Part shown: piece after piece, positions 1-8,694 of the stretch
Layout: each line of letters starts with the position of its first letter
Numbering within the stretch: position 1 is the stretch's first letter
Source of the DNA: Pararobbsia alpina
Lineage (GTDB): Bacteria > Pseudomonadota > Gammaproteobacteria > Burkholderiales > Burkholderiaceae
DNA length: 64,000 nucleotides
Direction of reading: 5' to 3'
Assembly: GCF_902859895.1 (NCBI RefSeq)
Contig: NZ_CADIKM010000003.1
Location: 186,001 to 250,000, forward strand
Program-made: the position numbers and the translations under genes
Notes under the pieces: generated by a model
What the model saw: the letters and a program-made list of their open reading frames with translations, nothing else
Told to the model about the DNA's origin: nothing
Database searches by the model: none

Positions 1-1
1 G

Positions 2-1474
2 ACGATCGCTGTCGGTGGCGTGAGCTTCTCGATCCGCCGAGGCGAAGTGCATGCGCTTCTGGGCGAAAACGGTGCCGGCAAGTCGACGCTGGTCAAGATC
101 CTGAGCGGTGTCGTGCCAGTTGACGCCGGCTCCATGACGTTGAACGGCACGTCGTATCAACCGGCTTCGATCCTCGATGCGCGCGCGAAAGGTGTATCTA
201 CCGCGTTTCAGGAGCACAGTCTGCTGACCAACCTGACCGTGGCCGAAAATCTCGCGTTGCCGACGCTGAAAAAAGGGATCGCTCGGCTCGTCTCCCGACG
301 CGGGAACGATCAGGCTGCCGAGGCGATCCTGCACGAGTACGACCTGGCGCATTTCGATCCGCGCACCGTGGTTTCGGCGCTCACGCTCGCCGACCGGCAA
401 CGGCTAGAGATTGTACGGGCCCTGAGCAAGCGTCCGAAGCTCCTGATCCTGGATGAGCCGACCGCGGTGCTTGCTTCGACTGACTGGTTGTTCGCGTTGA
501 TTCGGACAGAAATCGCGCGGGGTACCTCTGTTCTCTACATCTCACACCGCCTCAACGAAATCCGCGAACTGTGCGCACGCGGTACTGTCCTGCGCAGCGG
601 CAAGAGCGTCGCGACGACCGAACTCAAGGACACGGACGATGCAGCCATCTTCGAGATGATGGTCGGCAGCAGGCTCGCATCGTTCACGCGTGAACGCGTT
701 GTCATCGACACCGCCGCCGAGCCGAGGCTGCATGTCAACGATCTCAGCGCAGGCATGGTGCGCAACGTCGGATTCAACGTACCGGCTGGTTCCGTCGTGG
801 GCCTCGCCGGGCTCGACGGGCAAGGACAGGCTGACCTGTTTCATGCGTTGTTCGGACTCAAGCCGCTGCAGTCAGGCGAAATCAAGATCGATGGCAAGGC
901 GGTCCGTATCAAATCACCGGCGCACGCGTTGCGCGCCGGCATTGAAGTGTCTCTCCTTCCCGAGGAGCGAAAGACACAAGGCATCTTTCCGACGCTTTCC
1001 GTACAGAAAAACATGACCCTCAGTGCGTTGCGGAGTATTTCGTCGCTAGGTGTAGTGCGCGGCCAGCGCGATGCCGCGCTTGCGCGCAAGGTCGCTGCAC
1101 AAGTCGATCTTCAGGAGCGTTATGTGGGCTTCCAGATCGGCGAGCTGTCTGGCGGAAATCAGCAAAAGGCATTGCTCGGACGCGTTCTCATGACCGGCGC
1201 CCGCACCCTGCTTCTTTTCGATCCGACGCGAGGTGTGGACGTTGGGACCAAGCAGGCCATCTACAAGGTGATCCAGGAATACGCGAGGAGCGGCGGCGCA
1301 GTCTTGATGTACTCATCGGAGCTGTCGGAACTCGTCCAGCTTTGCGATGAATGTCTGGTCATCTATGGTGGCCGGATCGTCAGCCGGCTGGAAGGGGAGC
1401 AGATCGACGAAAAGGCGATCATCGCCGCGGCGACAGGGCACCGTGAAGACGTCTCAGTGAGGGCGGCAGCATGA
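2..1474 (+). CDS. Ribose-type sugar ABC transporter, ATP-binding protein (5' end cut by window)
   Basis: Fused double-nucleotide-binding ATPase of the RbsA/MglA/YtfR family, which energises import of a monosaccharide-like solute at the cytoplasmic face. The frame is open to the window edge (reading T-I-A-V-G-G-V before the GTG at 20), so the true start lies upstream. Visible: a Walker A motif GENGAGKST about 15 residues after that GTG, a degenerate first signature (LTLADRQ) and Walker B LLILDEP. The second half has no proper Walker A (GLDGQGQ), a good signature LSGGNQQK and LLLFDPTRGVDVG. This asymmetric second domain is normal for the family. Its stop overlaps the next start (ATGA, 1471-1474), so it is translationally coupled to the permease. 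The substrate cannot be read from this protein. Confidence 0.93.
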   Translation, partial: TIAVGGVSFSIRRGEVHALLGENGAGKSTLVKILSGVVPVDAGSMTLNGTSYQPASILDARAKGVSTAFQEHSLLTNLTVAENLALPTLKKGIARLVSRRGNDQAAEAILHEYDLAHFDPRTVVSALTLADRQRLEIVRALSKRPKLLILDEPTAVLASTDWLFALIRTEIARGTSVLYISHRLNEIRELCARGTVLRSGKSVATTELKDTDDAAIFEMMVGSRLASFTRERVVIDTAAEPRLHVNDLSAGMVRNVGFNVPAGSVVGLAGLDGQGQADLFHALFGLKPLQSGEIKIDGKAVRIKSPAHALRAGIEVSLLPEERKTQGIFPTLSVQKNMTLSALRSISSLGVVRGQRDAALARKVAAQVDLQERYVGFQIGELSGGNQQKALLGRVLMTGARTLLLFDPTRGVDVGTKQAIYKVIQEYARSGGAVLMYSSELSELVQLCDECLVIYGGRIVSRLEGEQIDEKAIIAAATGHREDVSVRAAA

Positions 1475-2448
1475 CAACGCAACTCAGCCCAAAACGCCTC
1501 CGGTTGCGAGGTGTGCTTTCAAACGGGGTGACGATCGTGTCGCTGCTTTGCCTGATCCTCTATGCGCTCTATGCGCGTGTGGAGGCGGGGGCACTGAGCG
1601 TGTCGTCATTCAACGATCTCGTCAACAACGCTATCCCGCTCGCGATCGCGGCAGCCGGCGGTACGCTCATCATCCTTTTGCGAGGCTTCGATTTGTCGGT
1701 GGCGGGGGTCCTGTCGCTTGTCAACGTCGTGCTCGCAGCCTATCCGCTACCGGGTCCGTGGGGGGCGCTTGCCAGCCTCGTTCTTGCTCTCGGCATCGGC
1801 GCGCTGGTTGGTCTGTGCAATGGGCTGCTTGTGGCATACGGTGGCTTCCAGTCGATCGCCGTGACGCTCGCGATGATGATTCTGACCCGAGGCCTCGCGC
1901 TCGTCGTTCTTGATGCACCCGGTGGCAGCGTCTCCGATTGGATCAGTGGAACGCTGACGGACACGCTATGGGGTTTCATCCCCACGTCCGGACTGTTTGC
2001 GATAGCTGTCGCTGTGCTGTGGGCGATTTTTCGCAGAACTGATACTGGCGTCGCCCTGTATGCGGTTGGTAAAGATGAGACGGCTGCGGCCCTCTCGGGC
2101 ATCAACGTGAAGAAGACCCGATGCGTAGCGTTCACGCTGGCCGGGATGCTTTACGGCCTGGCCGGCTTCATGCTCTCGGCGCAGACCGCCTCCGGCAATC
2201 CCAATGCGGGGGACAGTCTGCTTCTGTTGACCTTTGCGTCAATCGCGCTAGGCGGCACCGCGTTCACCGGGGGGCAGGGCGGATTGTACGGCAGCATGAT
2301 TGGAGCGGGCGCGCTGATGCTGCTTCAGAAGGTGCTGTTTTCGTCGGGCGTCCAATCCTTTTACATCGGCTTGTTCCAAGGTCTCGTCATGATTGCAGCG
2401 GTCATCTTCATGAGTCTCATGACCCGACTTGCCAGCAGGAGTCGTTGA
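1471..2448 (+). CDS. Sugar ABC transporter permease 1 (RbsC/YtfT-like)
   Basis: Inner-membrane permease of the BPD_transp_2 (RbsC/AraH/YtfT) family, 325 aa, a usual length. The sequence is a run of hydrophobic helices. The family-typical region FDLSVAGVLSL sits in the first third and LGGTAFTGGQGGLYGSMIGA near the C-terminus. It starts on an ATGA overlap with the ATPase gene and is followed one base later by a second, different permease. Two distinct permeases in one operon recall the E. coli galactofuranose importer YtfT-YjfF, so the pore is probably a heterodimer (inference). Confidence 0.9.
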   Translation: MTTQLSPKRLRLRGVLSNGVTIVSLLCLILYALYARVEAGALSVSSFNDLVNNAIPLAIAAAGGTLIILLRGFDLSVAGVLSLVNVVLAAYPLPGPWGALASLVLALGIGALVGLCNGLLVAYGGFQSIAVTLAMMILTRGLALVVLDAPGGSVSDWISGTLTDTLWGFIPTSGLFAIAVAVLWAIFRRTDTGVALYAVGKDETAAALSGINVKKTRCVAFTLAGMLYGLAGFMLSAQTASGNPNAGDSLLLLTFASIALGGTAFTGGQGGLYGSMIGAGALMLLQKVLFSSGVQSFYIGLFQGLVMIAAVIFMSLMTRLASRSR

Positions 2449-2449
2449 A

Positions 2450-3514
2450 ATGCGCGAATCCCGTACCCATACACAGCAGCAAGGCGTCGACCGGCCCGGT
2501 AGCTTGGCCCGACAGTCGGATGAGCGTGGATCGATACGCATCCAGCGCGAAACCATTAGTGCGATCGCGGTCTACCTGGCCTGCATCGTTGCATTATTGC
2601 TGTCGAAGTTTATCAATCCCGAGTTCGGCAGCCTGCACCAGCTGCAGACGATCCTGATGCTGGCGTCGTTTTTGATTGTCTGTTCGTTTGGTCAGGGGCT
2701 CACGATATTGATCGGTGGCCTTGACCTGTCGGTGCCGTCTTTAATTACCCTTGGCGGTGTCTTGACGGCTTCGTGGATGGGCGGCGCATCACCAGATGCC
2801 GGCGCAGGGTGGCAGATTCCGGTGATTCTCGCCGTATGTGCATGCACGGGCGCATTCAATGGCGTCGGCATCATTTTCTTCAAGGTCCCGCCTTTCATCA
2901 TGACGCTGGCGTCAGGCATCGTTGTCTACAGCCTGTGCCTCGGCGCAACGGGTGGCAACCCTAGCGGTGCGTCGCCACATGCGCTCAGCGTGTTGATGAG
3001 CGGCAGACTGGGCGGCATGCCGATCATCACGCTCTTCACTATCGCGTTCTGCGTGCTTGCGGTGGTCATTCAGGGAAAGACGACGTTCGGCCGAAGCCTG
3101 TACGCCATCGGAAGTAATCCTGTCGCGGCACACATTGCCGGTATCCGCGTCGGCCGGCTCACGATCCTGACCTATGTCGCGTCCGCCACGTTTGCCGGGT
3201 TCGTGGGAATGATGCTGGTGGGCTATTCGAACGGCGCAACCCTTCGAATGGGCGAGTTTTACCTGCTTCCGTCCATCGCGGCAGTGGTTATCGGCGGATC
3301 GTCGATCCTGGGTGGCCGCGGCGCCTTCCTCGGGACCCTCGGCGGAGCAATCCTACTGACGATCCTCGACATGATCATCACGTCTCTCGGACTCGAGCAG
3401 GGATGGCGCACGATGATCGAGGGCGCCCTGATTCTCGCAGCGGTCGTGCTGCAGCATGAGAAGGCGCTGGACGCGGTTCGGACCGCGCTGCGCAAGAAGC
3501 GTAACGCTCAGTAA
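2450..3514 (+). CDS. Sugar ABC transporter permease 2 (RbsC/YjfF-like)
   Basis: Second BPD_transp_2 permease, 354 aa. I chose the ATG at 2450 because an AGGAG stands about nine bases upstream inside the end of permease 1; a TTG at 2429 would also be open. The first ~35 residues are hydrophilic and Arg/Gln-rich, then about nine hydrophobic segments follow. Conserved family stretches are GLDLSVPSLITLGG and VIGGSSILGGRGAFLGTLGG. It is less than 40 bases from the binding-protein gene, so it belongs to the same operon. It differs clearly from permease 1 in sequence, so it is not a recent duplicate. Confidence 0.9.
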   Translation: MRESRTHTQQQGVDRPGSLARQSDERGSIRIQRETISAIAVYLACIVALLLSKFINPEFGSLHQLQTILMLASFLIVCSFGQGLTILIGGLDLSVPSLITLGGVLTASWMGGASPDAGAGWQIPVILAVCACTGAFNGVGIIFFKVPPFIMTLASGIVVYSLCLGATGGNPSGASPHALSVLMSGRLGGMPIITLFTIAFCVLAVVIQGKTTFGRSLYAIGSNPVAAHIAGIRVGRLTILTYVASATFAGFVGMMLVGYSNGATLRMGEFYLLPSIAAVVIGGSSILGGRGAFLGTLGGAILLTILDMIITSLGLEQGWRTMIEGALILAAVVLQHEKALDAVRTALRKKRNAQ

Positions 3515-3554
3515 GGCAGTAAGCCATTTCTTTGACAAGCGAGGAGATACATAA

Positions 3555-4799
3555 ATGAAGAGTTTGAAATTGCTGCGTAGCTGCGTTGGTGTCGCAGCAT
3601 TCGCCGCAGGGATGGTCATGCTGGGTGCACATGCCATCTCGACTGCGCATGCTCAAGCCGCGCCGAAGAAGGGTAAGTACCTGATCTATCTCAGTGAGAG
3701 TTACAGCGGCAACGCGTGGCAGACGGAGGGGGCGAATGTCGTCAAGGCACTGGCCAAAACGCCTCCGTATGACAAGGAAGTGGAATTGAGAGAGGTGATT
3801 TCCGGCACAGACGTCCAGGCACAGATCTCGGCATATGAAAGCATGATCGCGGCGCATGCTGACGGCGTCATCAGCTTTCCGATCTCTCCTGTAGCACTTA
3901 ATCGCGTCGTAAAACGTGGTTGTGAAAGCGGTACGCTCTTTTTCATGTACGACGCAACCGTGACCGAATCGTGCGCTTATAACGTCAGCTATATCACGGC
4001 GGGCTTCGGCGAAAACACTGCGCAGGCGCTCGCCAACGAGTTGCATGGAAAGGGAAACATTTTCATGAGTCGCGGCGTTCCGGGCAACTCCGTCGACAAA
4101 CGCCATTACGACGGCGCGATGAGCGTATTTAAGAAGTATCCCGGAATCAAGGTGGTCGCTGAGTATTACGGGTATTGGGATGATCGAACAACGCAGCAGG
4201 AGACCGCAAAGGCACTTGCCGCTCATCCAGACGTAGATGGAATCTGGGCGCAAGCGGGGGAAGACGGAGCGATCAAGGCGCTGGTGGCCGCTGGAAAGAA
4301 GCTGGTACCCGTGACCGGTGAAAACTCGAATGGATTCCGGCTTGCACTGGCGGACCAGGGCATGCGTGCGAAAGGCCTGCAGGGCGTTTCGTCGGGCTCC
4401 CCCCCGGCGACTGCCGGCTTGGCATTCAAGCTGATGATGGAAAAGCTTCAGGGCAAGCGCAACCTCGACACGCACAACATCCAGTACGCGCTGCCTTGGG
4501 TTCCGGCAGAGGACGTGAAGATTTGCTCGGGCGATCGACTAGAGGGCGGATGTAACACCTTTCCGGCGGGTAAGGTGCCGGATTCGTTCGTGACTGAGGT
4601 GTTCAATTCGCGCCTGCTTCCCGAATTGTCGCTGGACTCTGCGTTGCATGGGAATCCGACGCCGGGCCAGACGATCCAGCCTTTGCCAGCGGACGCGGTA
4701 GTGAAGGCACCCGACCAACCGGGGATCAACTGCCAGCAGTGCTCGCTTCGGGCGGACGCGTATCAGCCCACCCATATCCAGCCTTTGACGTCTAAATAG
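3555..4799 (+). CDS. Periplasmic substrate-binding protein of the ABC importer
   Basis: 414-aa exported binding protein of the Peripla_BP_4 (ribose-binding-like) type. An N-terminal signal peptide is visible: MKSLKLLR, a hydrophobic core, and AHA before QA as the likely signal-peptidase I site. GAGGAG lies about ten bases before the ATG. The mature part opens with YLIYLSESYSGNAWQ and has the repeated alpha/beta pattern, with VDGIWAQAGEDGAIKALVAAG in the second lobe. It is about 100 residues longer than E. coli RbsB, with a Pro-rich C-terminal tail carrying a CQQC pair. Several other cysteines suggest disulphides in the periplasm. The ligand is unknown; the lactonase gene downstream hints at a lactone- or sugar-acid-like solute (inference). 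Confidence 0.9.
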   Translation: MKSLKLLRSCVGVAAFAAGMVMLGAHAISTAHAQAAPKKGKYLIYLSESYSGNAWQTEGANVVKALAKTPPYDKEVELREVISGTDVQAQISAYESMIAAHADGVISFPISPVALNRVVKRGCESGTLFFMYDATVTESCAYNVSYITAGFGENTAQALANELHGKGNIFMSRGVPGNSVDKRHYDGAMSVFKKYPGIKVVAEYYGYWDDRTTQQETAKALAAHPDVDGIWAQAGEDGAIKALVAAGKKLVPVTGENSNGFRLALADQGMRAKGLQGVSSGSPPATAGLAFKLMMEKLQGKRNLDTHNIQYALPWVPAEDVKICSGDRLEGGCNTFPAGKVPDSFVTEVFNSRLLPELSLDSALHGNPTPGQTIQPLPADAVVKAPDQPGINCQQCSLRADAYQPTHIQPLTSK

Positions 4800-4853
4800 T
4801 GCGACGTTGCAGACCGGCGCCCAAGTCGCCGGTCGGAGAATCAAGAGGAACGT

Positions 4854-5429
4854 ATGGATCTGGGAGATTCGAAAAATAGCTCATTCAGCATGCCTTTGGT
4901 GCACGAGTACGGCTGCGATGCCTTGGACATGCCGCCGGACGATCTCGATCCCCTTGCTGACATCAGTACGACCCGCGACGACCTGATCGCGTACGCGATC
5001 CAGTTGCGGCCGCACTACGAGCGGGTCAACCGCGTCATCGCGCAACTCGCGGGCCTTTTCATACTGGCGCAGGCTCGCGGACGTTTCGAGGCTGATCATG
5101 ATGCGGTTGTGAAGTGCATCGAACAGGCCACGGCGTGTGTCGATGCAATTGCCGGAATTCGGCCGCCGCCTATGGCGAAGCGTCAGTACTGGTGCACCAG
5201 CCGCGCGGTTGCGTTGGTCAACGGCGTCACCGCTGAATTTGGGGCGTCCACACGCGATCCAGCACGGGTTCGGGAATATGTCGCCCGCTGGACCGATCAG
5301 CTGAGGCGGGCAAATGCGCTCATACGATGGGCATCCGAACGGTCTTTGGGGTTGAGCCCTATCGACCTCAGTCAGGCATGCTGCAATTGCGGTTCCGCTG
5401 CACACGCGACAACGGCTATAAAAGCTTAG
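4854..5429 (+). CDS. Unrecognised 191-aa protein between ABC importer and lactonase
   Basis: I do not recognise this family. The protein is acidic at the N-terminus (MPPDDLDPLADI), mostly predicted alpha-helical in the middle (TRDDLIAYAIQLRPHYERVN through the QARGRFEADH segment) and has a Cys-rich end (ACCNCGS). No signal peptide or membrane span is visible. AGAGGAACGT before the ATG is an acceptable ribosome site. It lies 54 bases after the binding-protein gene and 22 before the metallo-hydrolase gene on the same strand, so it is probably co-transcribed. The CCNC group could bind a metal, but nothing else supports that. Confidence 0.75.
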   Translation: MDLGDSKNSSFSMPLVHEYGCDALDMPPDDLDPLADISTTRDDLIAYAIQLRPHYERVNRVIAQLAGLFILAQARGRFEADHDAVVKCIEQATACVDAIAGIRPPPMAKRQYWCTSRAVALVNGVTAEFGASTRDPARVREYVARWTDQLRRANALIRWASERSLGLSPIDLSQACCNCGSAAHATTAIKA

Positions 5430-5451
5430 GCTTACTTATCAGGAGATAGGG

Positions 5452-6342
5452 ATGGATAACAAATACTCTGTATGGGTCCTCGAGTATTCCTATGTCAAGG
5501 ACTACCACGTCAGCGGCGTCATCTACGGCGCTCATAACCAGGGATACAGGAAGCTTCCGTACTGCTATGCCTTGATCAAGGGGCAGGGACATGTCGCCAT
5601 GGTTGACGTCGGTTATAACCACCGCGACTACGGCGCGGTGCTTGGCGAGAGGTTCAACGTCGAGAACTGGCATTCACCGAGGGAAGTGCTCGCCGAATGT
5701 GGCGTGGCGCCCGAGGACGTCGATACGGTCTTCATTACGCACGCCCACTTCGACCATCTCGGCAATACCGATCAATTCCCGAACGCCACGTTCTATATTC
5801 AGGAGCGTGAGCTCAGCAAGTGGATATGGGCCCTCGCTCTTCCAGACCGGATGCGCTGGATGATGGGCGCGGTGGACCCATCCGACATCCTTCGTGCGGT
5901 CGAGCTCGCGAGGCAGGGGCGACTGGTTGTCGTAGATGGCGACCGTGAAGACGTTCTTCCAGGAATTGACCTGCATGCTGCGTTCGACACTCATACATAC
6001 GGCAGCCAATGGATCCATATCCGCAATGACGGCATGCAGCCGTCTCAGGATGGTTGGGTCCTGGCGGGAGACCTGGTCTACGTGTACGAGAATCTGGAAA
6101 GCAGCGGGGGCGCCGGTGGCGGTGACCTGATGTACAACCCGGTCGGACTCGCCGTTGGTAGTCAGACAAATCTGGTGTTGACCACGGAAGCGATGATGAA
6201 GTCGGTCAATTACGAAGTGAAGCGGGTCGTTCCAGTCCACGAAGAGAAGTTAAAGGATATGTTCCCGTCACGAATCACACAATACGACCTGCGCGTCAGC
6301 GAAATCTGTTTGGCTGCGGGCCAATCTTCCGTAGTGGCTTGA
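5452..6342 (+). CDS. Metallo-beta-lactamase-fold hydrolase, N-acyl-homoserine-lactonase-like
   Basis: 296-aa cytoplasmic hydrolase of the metallo-beta-lactamase superfamily, closest in layout to the AHL lactonase/AttM group that opens lactone rings. The metal motif reads THAHFDHLGN with H97, H99, D101 and H102. The likely further ligands are H181 (DTHTYG), the bridging D207 (LAGDLVY) and H263 (VPVHEE). AGGAGATAGGG precedes the ATG. The H181 region lacks the usual Gly/Pro-rich TPGHTPGH form seen in quorum-quenching lactonases, so the substrate may be another lactone or ester. Being last in the importer operon suggests that it processes the imported compound. Confidence 0.88.
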   Translation: MDNKYSVWVLEYSYVKDYHVSGVIYGAHNQGYRKLPYCYALIKGQGHVAMVDVGYNHRDYGAVLGERFNVENWHSPREVLAECGVAPEDVDTVFITHAHFDHLGNTDQFPNATFYIQERELSKWIWALALPDRMRWMMGAVDPSDILRAVELARQGRLVVVDGDREDVLPGIDLHAAFDTHTYGSQWIHIRNDGMQPSQDGWVLAGDLVYVYENLESSGGAGGGDLMYNPVGLAVGSQTNLVLTTEAMMKSVNYEVKRVVPVHEEKLKDMFPSRITQYDLRVSEICLAAGQSSVVA

Positions 6343-6393
6343 CAATAAGCGCTATTGAACTCGTGGGCCGCAAGCCGGTTGCGATCGTCGGAG

Positions 6394-6567
6394 CGGGAGA
6401 CCTGCACCTACCAGAAGGTGTTGACCGACGAGGCATCCGCGACGGTCGGCGAGTACACATCGCGACTGTGCGCGCTGGAAGGCTTCGCCGGACACGGCGA
6501 GCAGGCCAATCTGCGCGTGCGCCGCTATGGGCACAAGGACGTGCCTTACGGCGGCGCCGCAGTCTGA
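6394..6567 (+). pseudogene. C-terminal remnant of a histidinol-dehydrogenase-family enzyme
   Basis: The in-frame stretch [14 protein letters not shown], then [19 protein letters not shown] and [12 protein letters not shown] up to a stop at 6565 matches the C-terminal end of HisD-family dehydrogenases, including the sulfopropanediol-dehydrogenase branch. Only about 58 codons remain; no catalytic core or start is present. The junction with unrelated sequence falls about 50 bases after the lactonase stop, which suggests that a deletion removed most of a gene that once followed the lactonase in the same operon. Confidence 0.72.
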
Positions 6568-6648
6568 TTCGACCGTTCATGCAAGGGAGACGAACGCCAC
6601 TGTGAAGTGATGTTGACTGGGCATCACCCACGGTGGCGCAATAGCACC

Positions 6649-6918
6649 TTACGCTGTACCGAGGTCCGCGGCCGTCACTAGAATGCGAGCGCCACGCAAG
6701 GCCCGACTTTTTCTGTCAGCCACTTCCATTATTCGCCTGAGTCCGCGCTCGAAAGCCGAGACTAGCGTTGCGTCGTCGGATTCTCGTCGAAGCAGAAAAT
6801 GTCGTTCCAGCGCATCGCGAGTTACCGCGCACGCGATGTCTCGACCTTGTGACAACAAAGTGAACGTAAGCAGCCGTCCCTCGGCAAAAAAACCGGGACG
6901 TCCTTTCATTGCAAGCAT
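6649..6918 (-). CDS. Small DUF1488-like protein
   Basis: 89-aa protein resembling the DUF1488 family common in Burkholderia. Features seen are RDIACAVTRDALERHF followed by a helical segment (AFERGLRRIMEVADRKSRA) and a short C-terminus (ARILVTAADLG). GAGGATGAG stands just before the ATG. No function is established for the family. It is transcribed against the importer operon and toward the HisD-like relic, and is probably monocistronic. The call rests on motif resemblance only. Confidence 0.6.
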   Translation of the reverse strand: MLAMKGRPGFFAEGRLLTFTLLSQGRDIACAVTRDALERHFLLRRESDDATLVSAFERGLRRIMEVADRKSRALRGARILVTAADLGTA

Positions 6919-7232
6919 CTCATCCTCAGCTTTACATCAGATTCTGAGTCCCTCGAAACAAGGGCCGCAGCACCGCATTCATCGGTTCAATCCAGACATC
7001 AGGCATCGTTACCGAGACAAGAGCTTATCAGGGACAAAAAAGCAGTGCTGTGTTCCCGCCTCAAAGTGTGAGACCCGGTCGTTCGGAAGAAGGACTTGGC
7101 CAGCTCCACGGCACGCGGGATAAGACCGCGGTTATGAGCGGGTCTGGCGAGTCGCTCTGCGGTGCGTTGCGTCGCGGGCCGTTAGGTCCGCTGCGCCAGG
7201 TTGACAGGTGGCTGCAATGTGGCCAGAGAATC
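6919..7232. other. Gene-free spacer (314 bp)
   Basis: Only short random frames occur here on both strands. No terminator hairpin, tRNA or recognised protein fragment was seen. It should hold the promoter of the DUF1488-like gene near its left end. The texture (short broken frames, local GC change) fits decayed sequence. Confidence 0.4.
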
Positions 7233-8108
7233 TCAGAAGGCCTTGGCACGCTTCGTCATGTTGTCCGCCGGTAGCATTCCCGGTAACGTCTCTACAAAGA
7301 AATCTGCTTGCAATGCAGCCCCAGCCTGCACGTCGTACTGTGCAAAGTCCCGCACACCCGCCGCTAGCAGGACTTCGTCATCCAGGAAAAAGTTTCCCGA
7401 ACACTCTTTGGCTCGGCGAGTCAGGATAAAGTGAGCCGCGTCGGCGACTATCTCAGGCTTGCGACACGCCGCAATCATTTCCGCACCGCCAATCTCGTTT
7501 CGTACCGCAGCGGTCGCGATAGCTGTTCGTGGCCATAGTGAATTGACAGCGACACCACGGTCCTTAAACTCGCCGGCAAGCGCCAGCGTGAACAGGCTCA
7601 TCGTGTATTTCGCGATGGCGTATGCCGGAAAGTCGCTAAACCACTTCGCGTCGCGGACCAGCGGAGGTGACAGTGTGAGGATGTGCGGGTTCGGCGAATT
7701 GAGAAGGTGCGGCAAGCATGCTTGTGCGCACACGAACGTTCCTCGGCCATTGACCCCATGCATCAGGTCATACCGTTTGACGGGTGTATCGAGCGTGCCC
7801 GTCAGTCGAATGGCGCTGGCGTTGTTGATGAGTATGTCGATGCCGCCGAAGGACTCTACGGTCTCGGCAACTGCGGCTTTCACGCGTTCTTCGTCACGGA
7901 TGTCCACGACCAGCGGGAGCACCTTGCCGCCAGCGGCTTCAACAGCCGCTGCCGCTGTATAAATTGTGCCCTCGAGACGCGGGTCCGGGTTGCCGGTCTT
8001 TGCCGCAATCACGATGTTGGCGCCGTCACGTGCGGCTCTGAGTGCAATGGCGAGTCCGATGCCGCGACTGCCACCAGACATGAATATGGTCTTGCCGGCA
8101 AGGCTCAT
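7233..8108 (-). CDS. SDR-family NAD(P)-dependent oxidoreductase, HSDL2-like
   Basis: 291-aa classical short-chain dehydrogenase. I placed the start at the ATG ending at 8108 because an AGGAG lies about seven bases upstream and MSLAGKTIFMSGGSRGIG then begins at the usual position; the frame is open 24 codons further upstream. Seen: a cofactor motif SGGSRGIG, INNAS, a catalytic Ser in LTLSPPL and the YAIAK catalytic pair. The pattern IVIAAKT, YDLMHGVNGRGTF and NSLWPRTAIATAAV is that of the hydroxysteroid-dehydrogenase-like-2 group, whose bacterial substrates are mostly unknown. It stands alone on the minus strand beside the importer locus. Confidence 0.9.
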   Translation of the reverse strand: MSLAGKTIFMSGGSRGIGLAIALRAARDGANIVIAAKTGNPDPRLEGTIYTAAAAVEAAGGKVLPLVVDIRDEERVKAAVAETVESFGGIDILINNASAIRLTGTLDTPVKRYDLMHGVNGRGTFVCAQACLPHLLNSPNPHILTLSPPLVRDAKWFSDFPAYAIAKYTMSLFTLALAGEFKDRGVAVNSLWPRTAIATAAVRNEIGGAEMIAACRKPEIVADAAHFILTRRAKECSGNFFLDDEVLLAAGVRDFAQYDVQAGAALQADFFVETLPGMLPADNMTKRAKAF

Positions 8109-8384
8109 GGTCGTCTCCTGAACACTCGCTGTAGGATACGCTGCGGCAGTCATCGCGCTGTTGCACGCACGATTGGGCAAGTCTTTTACTGAGGGACTCG
8201 AGCTGGGGCGTCGGCCTTATGCCGGTCGAGCCTGACCCCGCCTCCTGTCTCGAGGCGTCGGCTGTTCGCACGGCCGGCGCCACCGCGATCCAACTCGCGA
8301 ATCCGAACTTGCACAACTGGAAACGGCCTGAATCCGCCGACATTGCAATCGTCTGTGCATCGCGGGCTGCAGCCCGGGCTCCGG

Positions 8385-8512
8385 CAACCGGCGACAGCTA
8401 AAATTTAGATGCGTAATGCACGTTTTCTGGCGGATTACCGGCGTTCCAGAACAAAAAAGCCGCTGTCCTTATGAACAGCGGCTTTTTCTTGAAACTGGTG
8501 GCGAATCAGGGA
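8385..8512 (-). repeat. Left att-like direct repeat: displaced tRNA-Met 3' end plus terminator
   Basis: Bases 8474-8512 are identical to 13728-13766, a 39-bp match that covers half of the tRNA terminator, the spacer, the encoded CCA and the last part of the acceptor/T-arm side of tRNA-Met. Leftwards the similarity continues in diverged form to about 8385 (counterpart about 13637), including the shared string CTAAAATTTAGA. An intact tRNA at one end and a 3' tRNA fragment in direct orientation at the other is the footprint left by tyrosine-recombinase integration at a tRNA 3' end. Confidence 0.75.
8453..8487 (-). terminator. Copy of the tRNA-Met terminator
   Basis: Inverted repeat GCCGCTGT/ACAGCGGC with A-tract on the left and T-tract on the right, able to stop transcription in either direction. 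It is a diverged copy of the hairpin at 13706-13741; the loop differs (CCTTATGA against CCTTGCGGA). Confidence 0.65.
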
Positions 8513-8694
8513 CACGCTGCAGACGCCCTGTAACCCTTCTCCAGCCACGCTTTGCGGGCCGCTACACGTTTTCAGGATAGCAGCTCGGGGTAGCAACGCC
8601 AGTCCCGTTGACGCGTCATTTAGAGGTGATCGCCCTCACTTATGGAATGCTTTGAAGCTGCACTCAATGGAGCGGAGCCACCGCGTCAGCCTGG

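Larger units (their letters stand above)
8109..8694. other. Intergenic spacer containing the left tRNA-Met att-like copy
   Basis: No supported gene. The right two thirds hold a diverged duplicate of sequence lying 3' of the tRNA-Met gene at 13.7 kb, including a copy of its terminator and 13 bases of tRNA 3' end (with CCA) (see 8385-8512). The remainder, 8513-8694, shows no recognised signal. Confidence 0.6.

Noticed and set aside
8498-8512. Second tRNA-Met gene at the left repeat
   Set aside because: Only the last 13 bases of the tRNA 3' end (plus CCA) are present; no anticodon arm.
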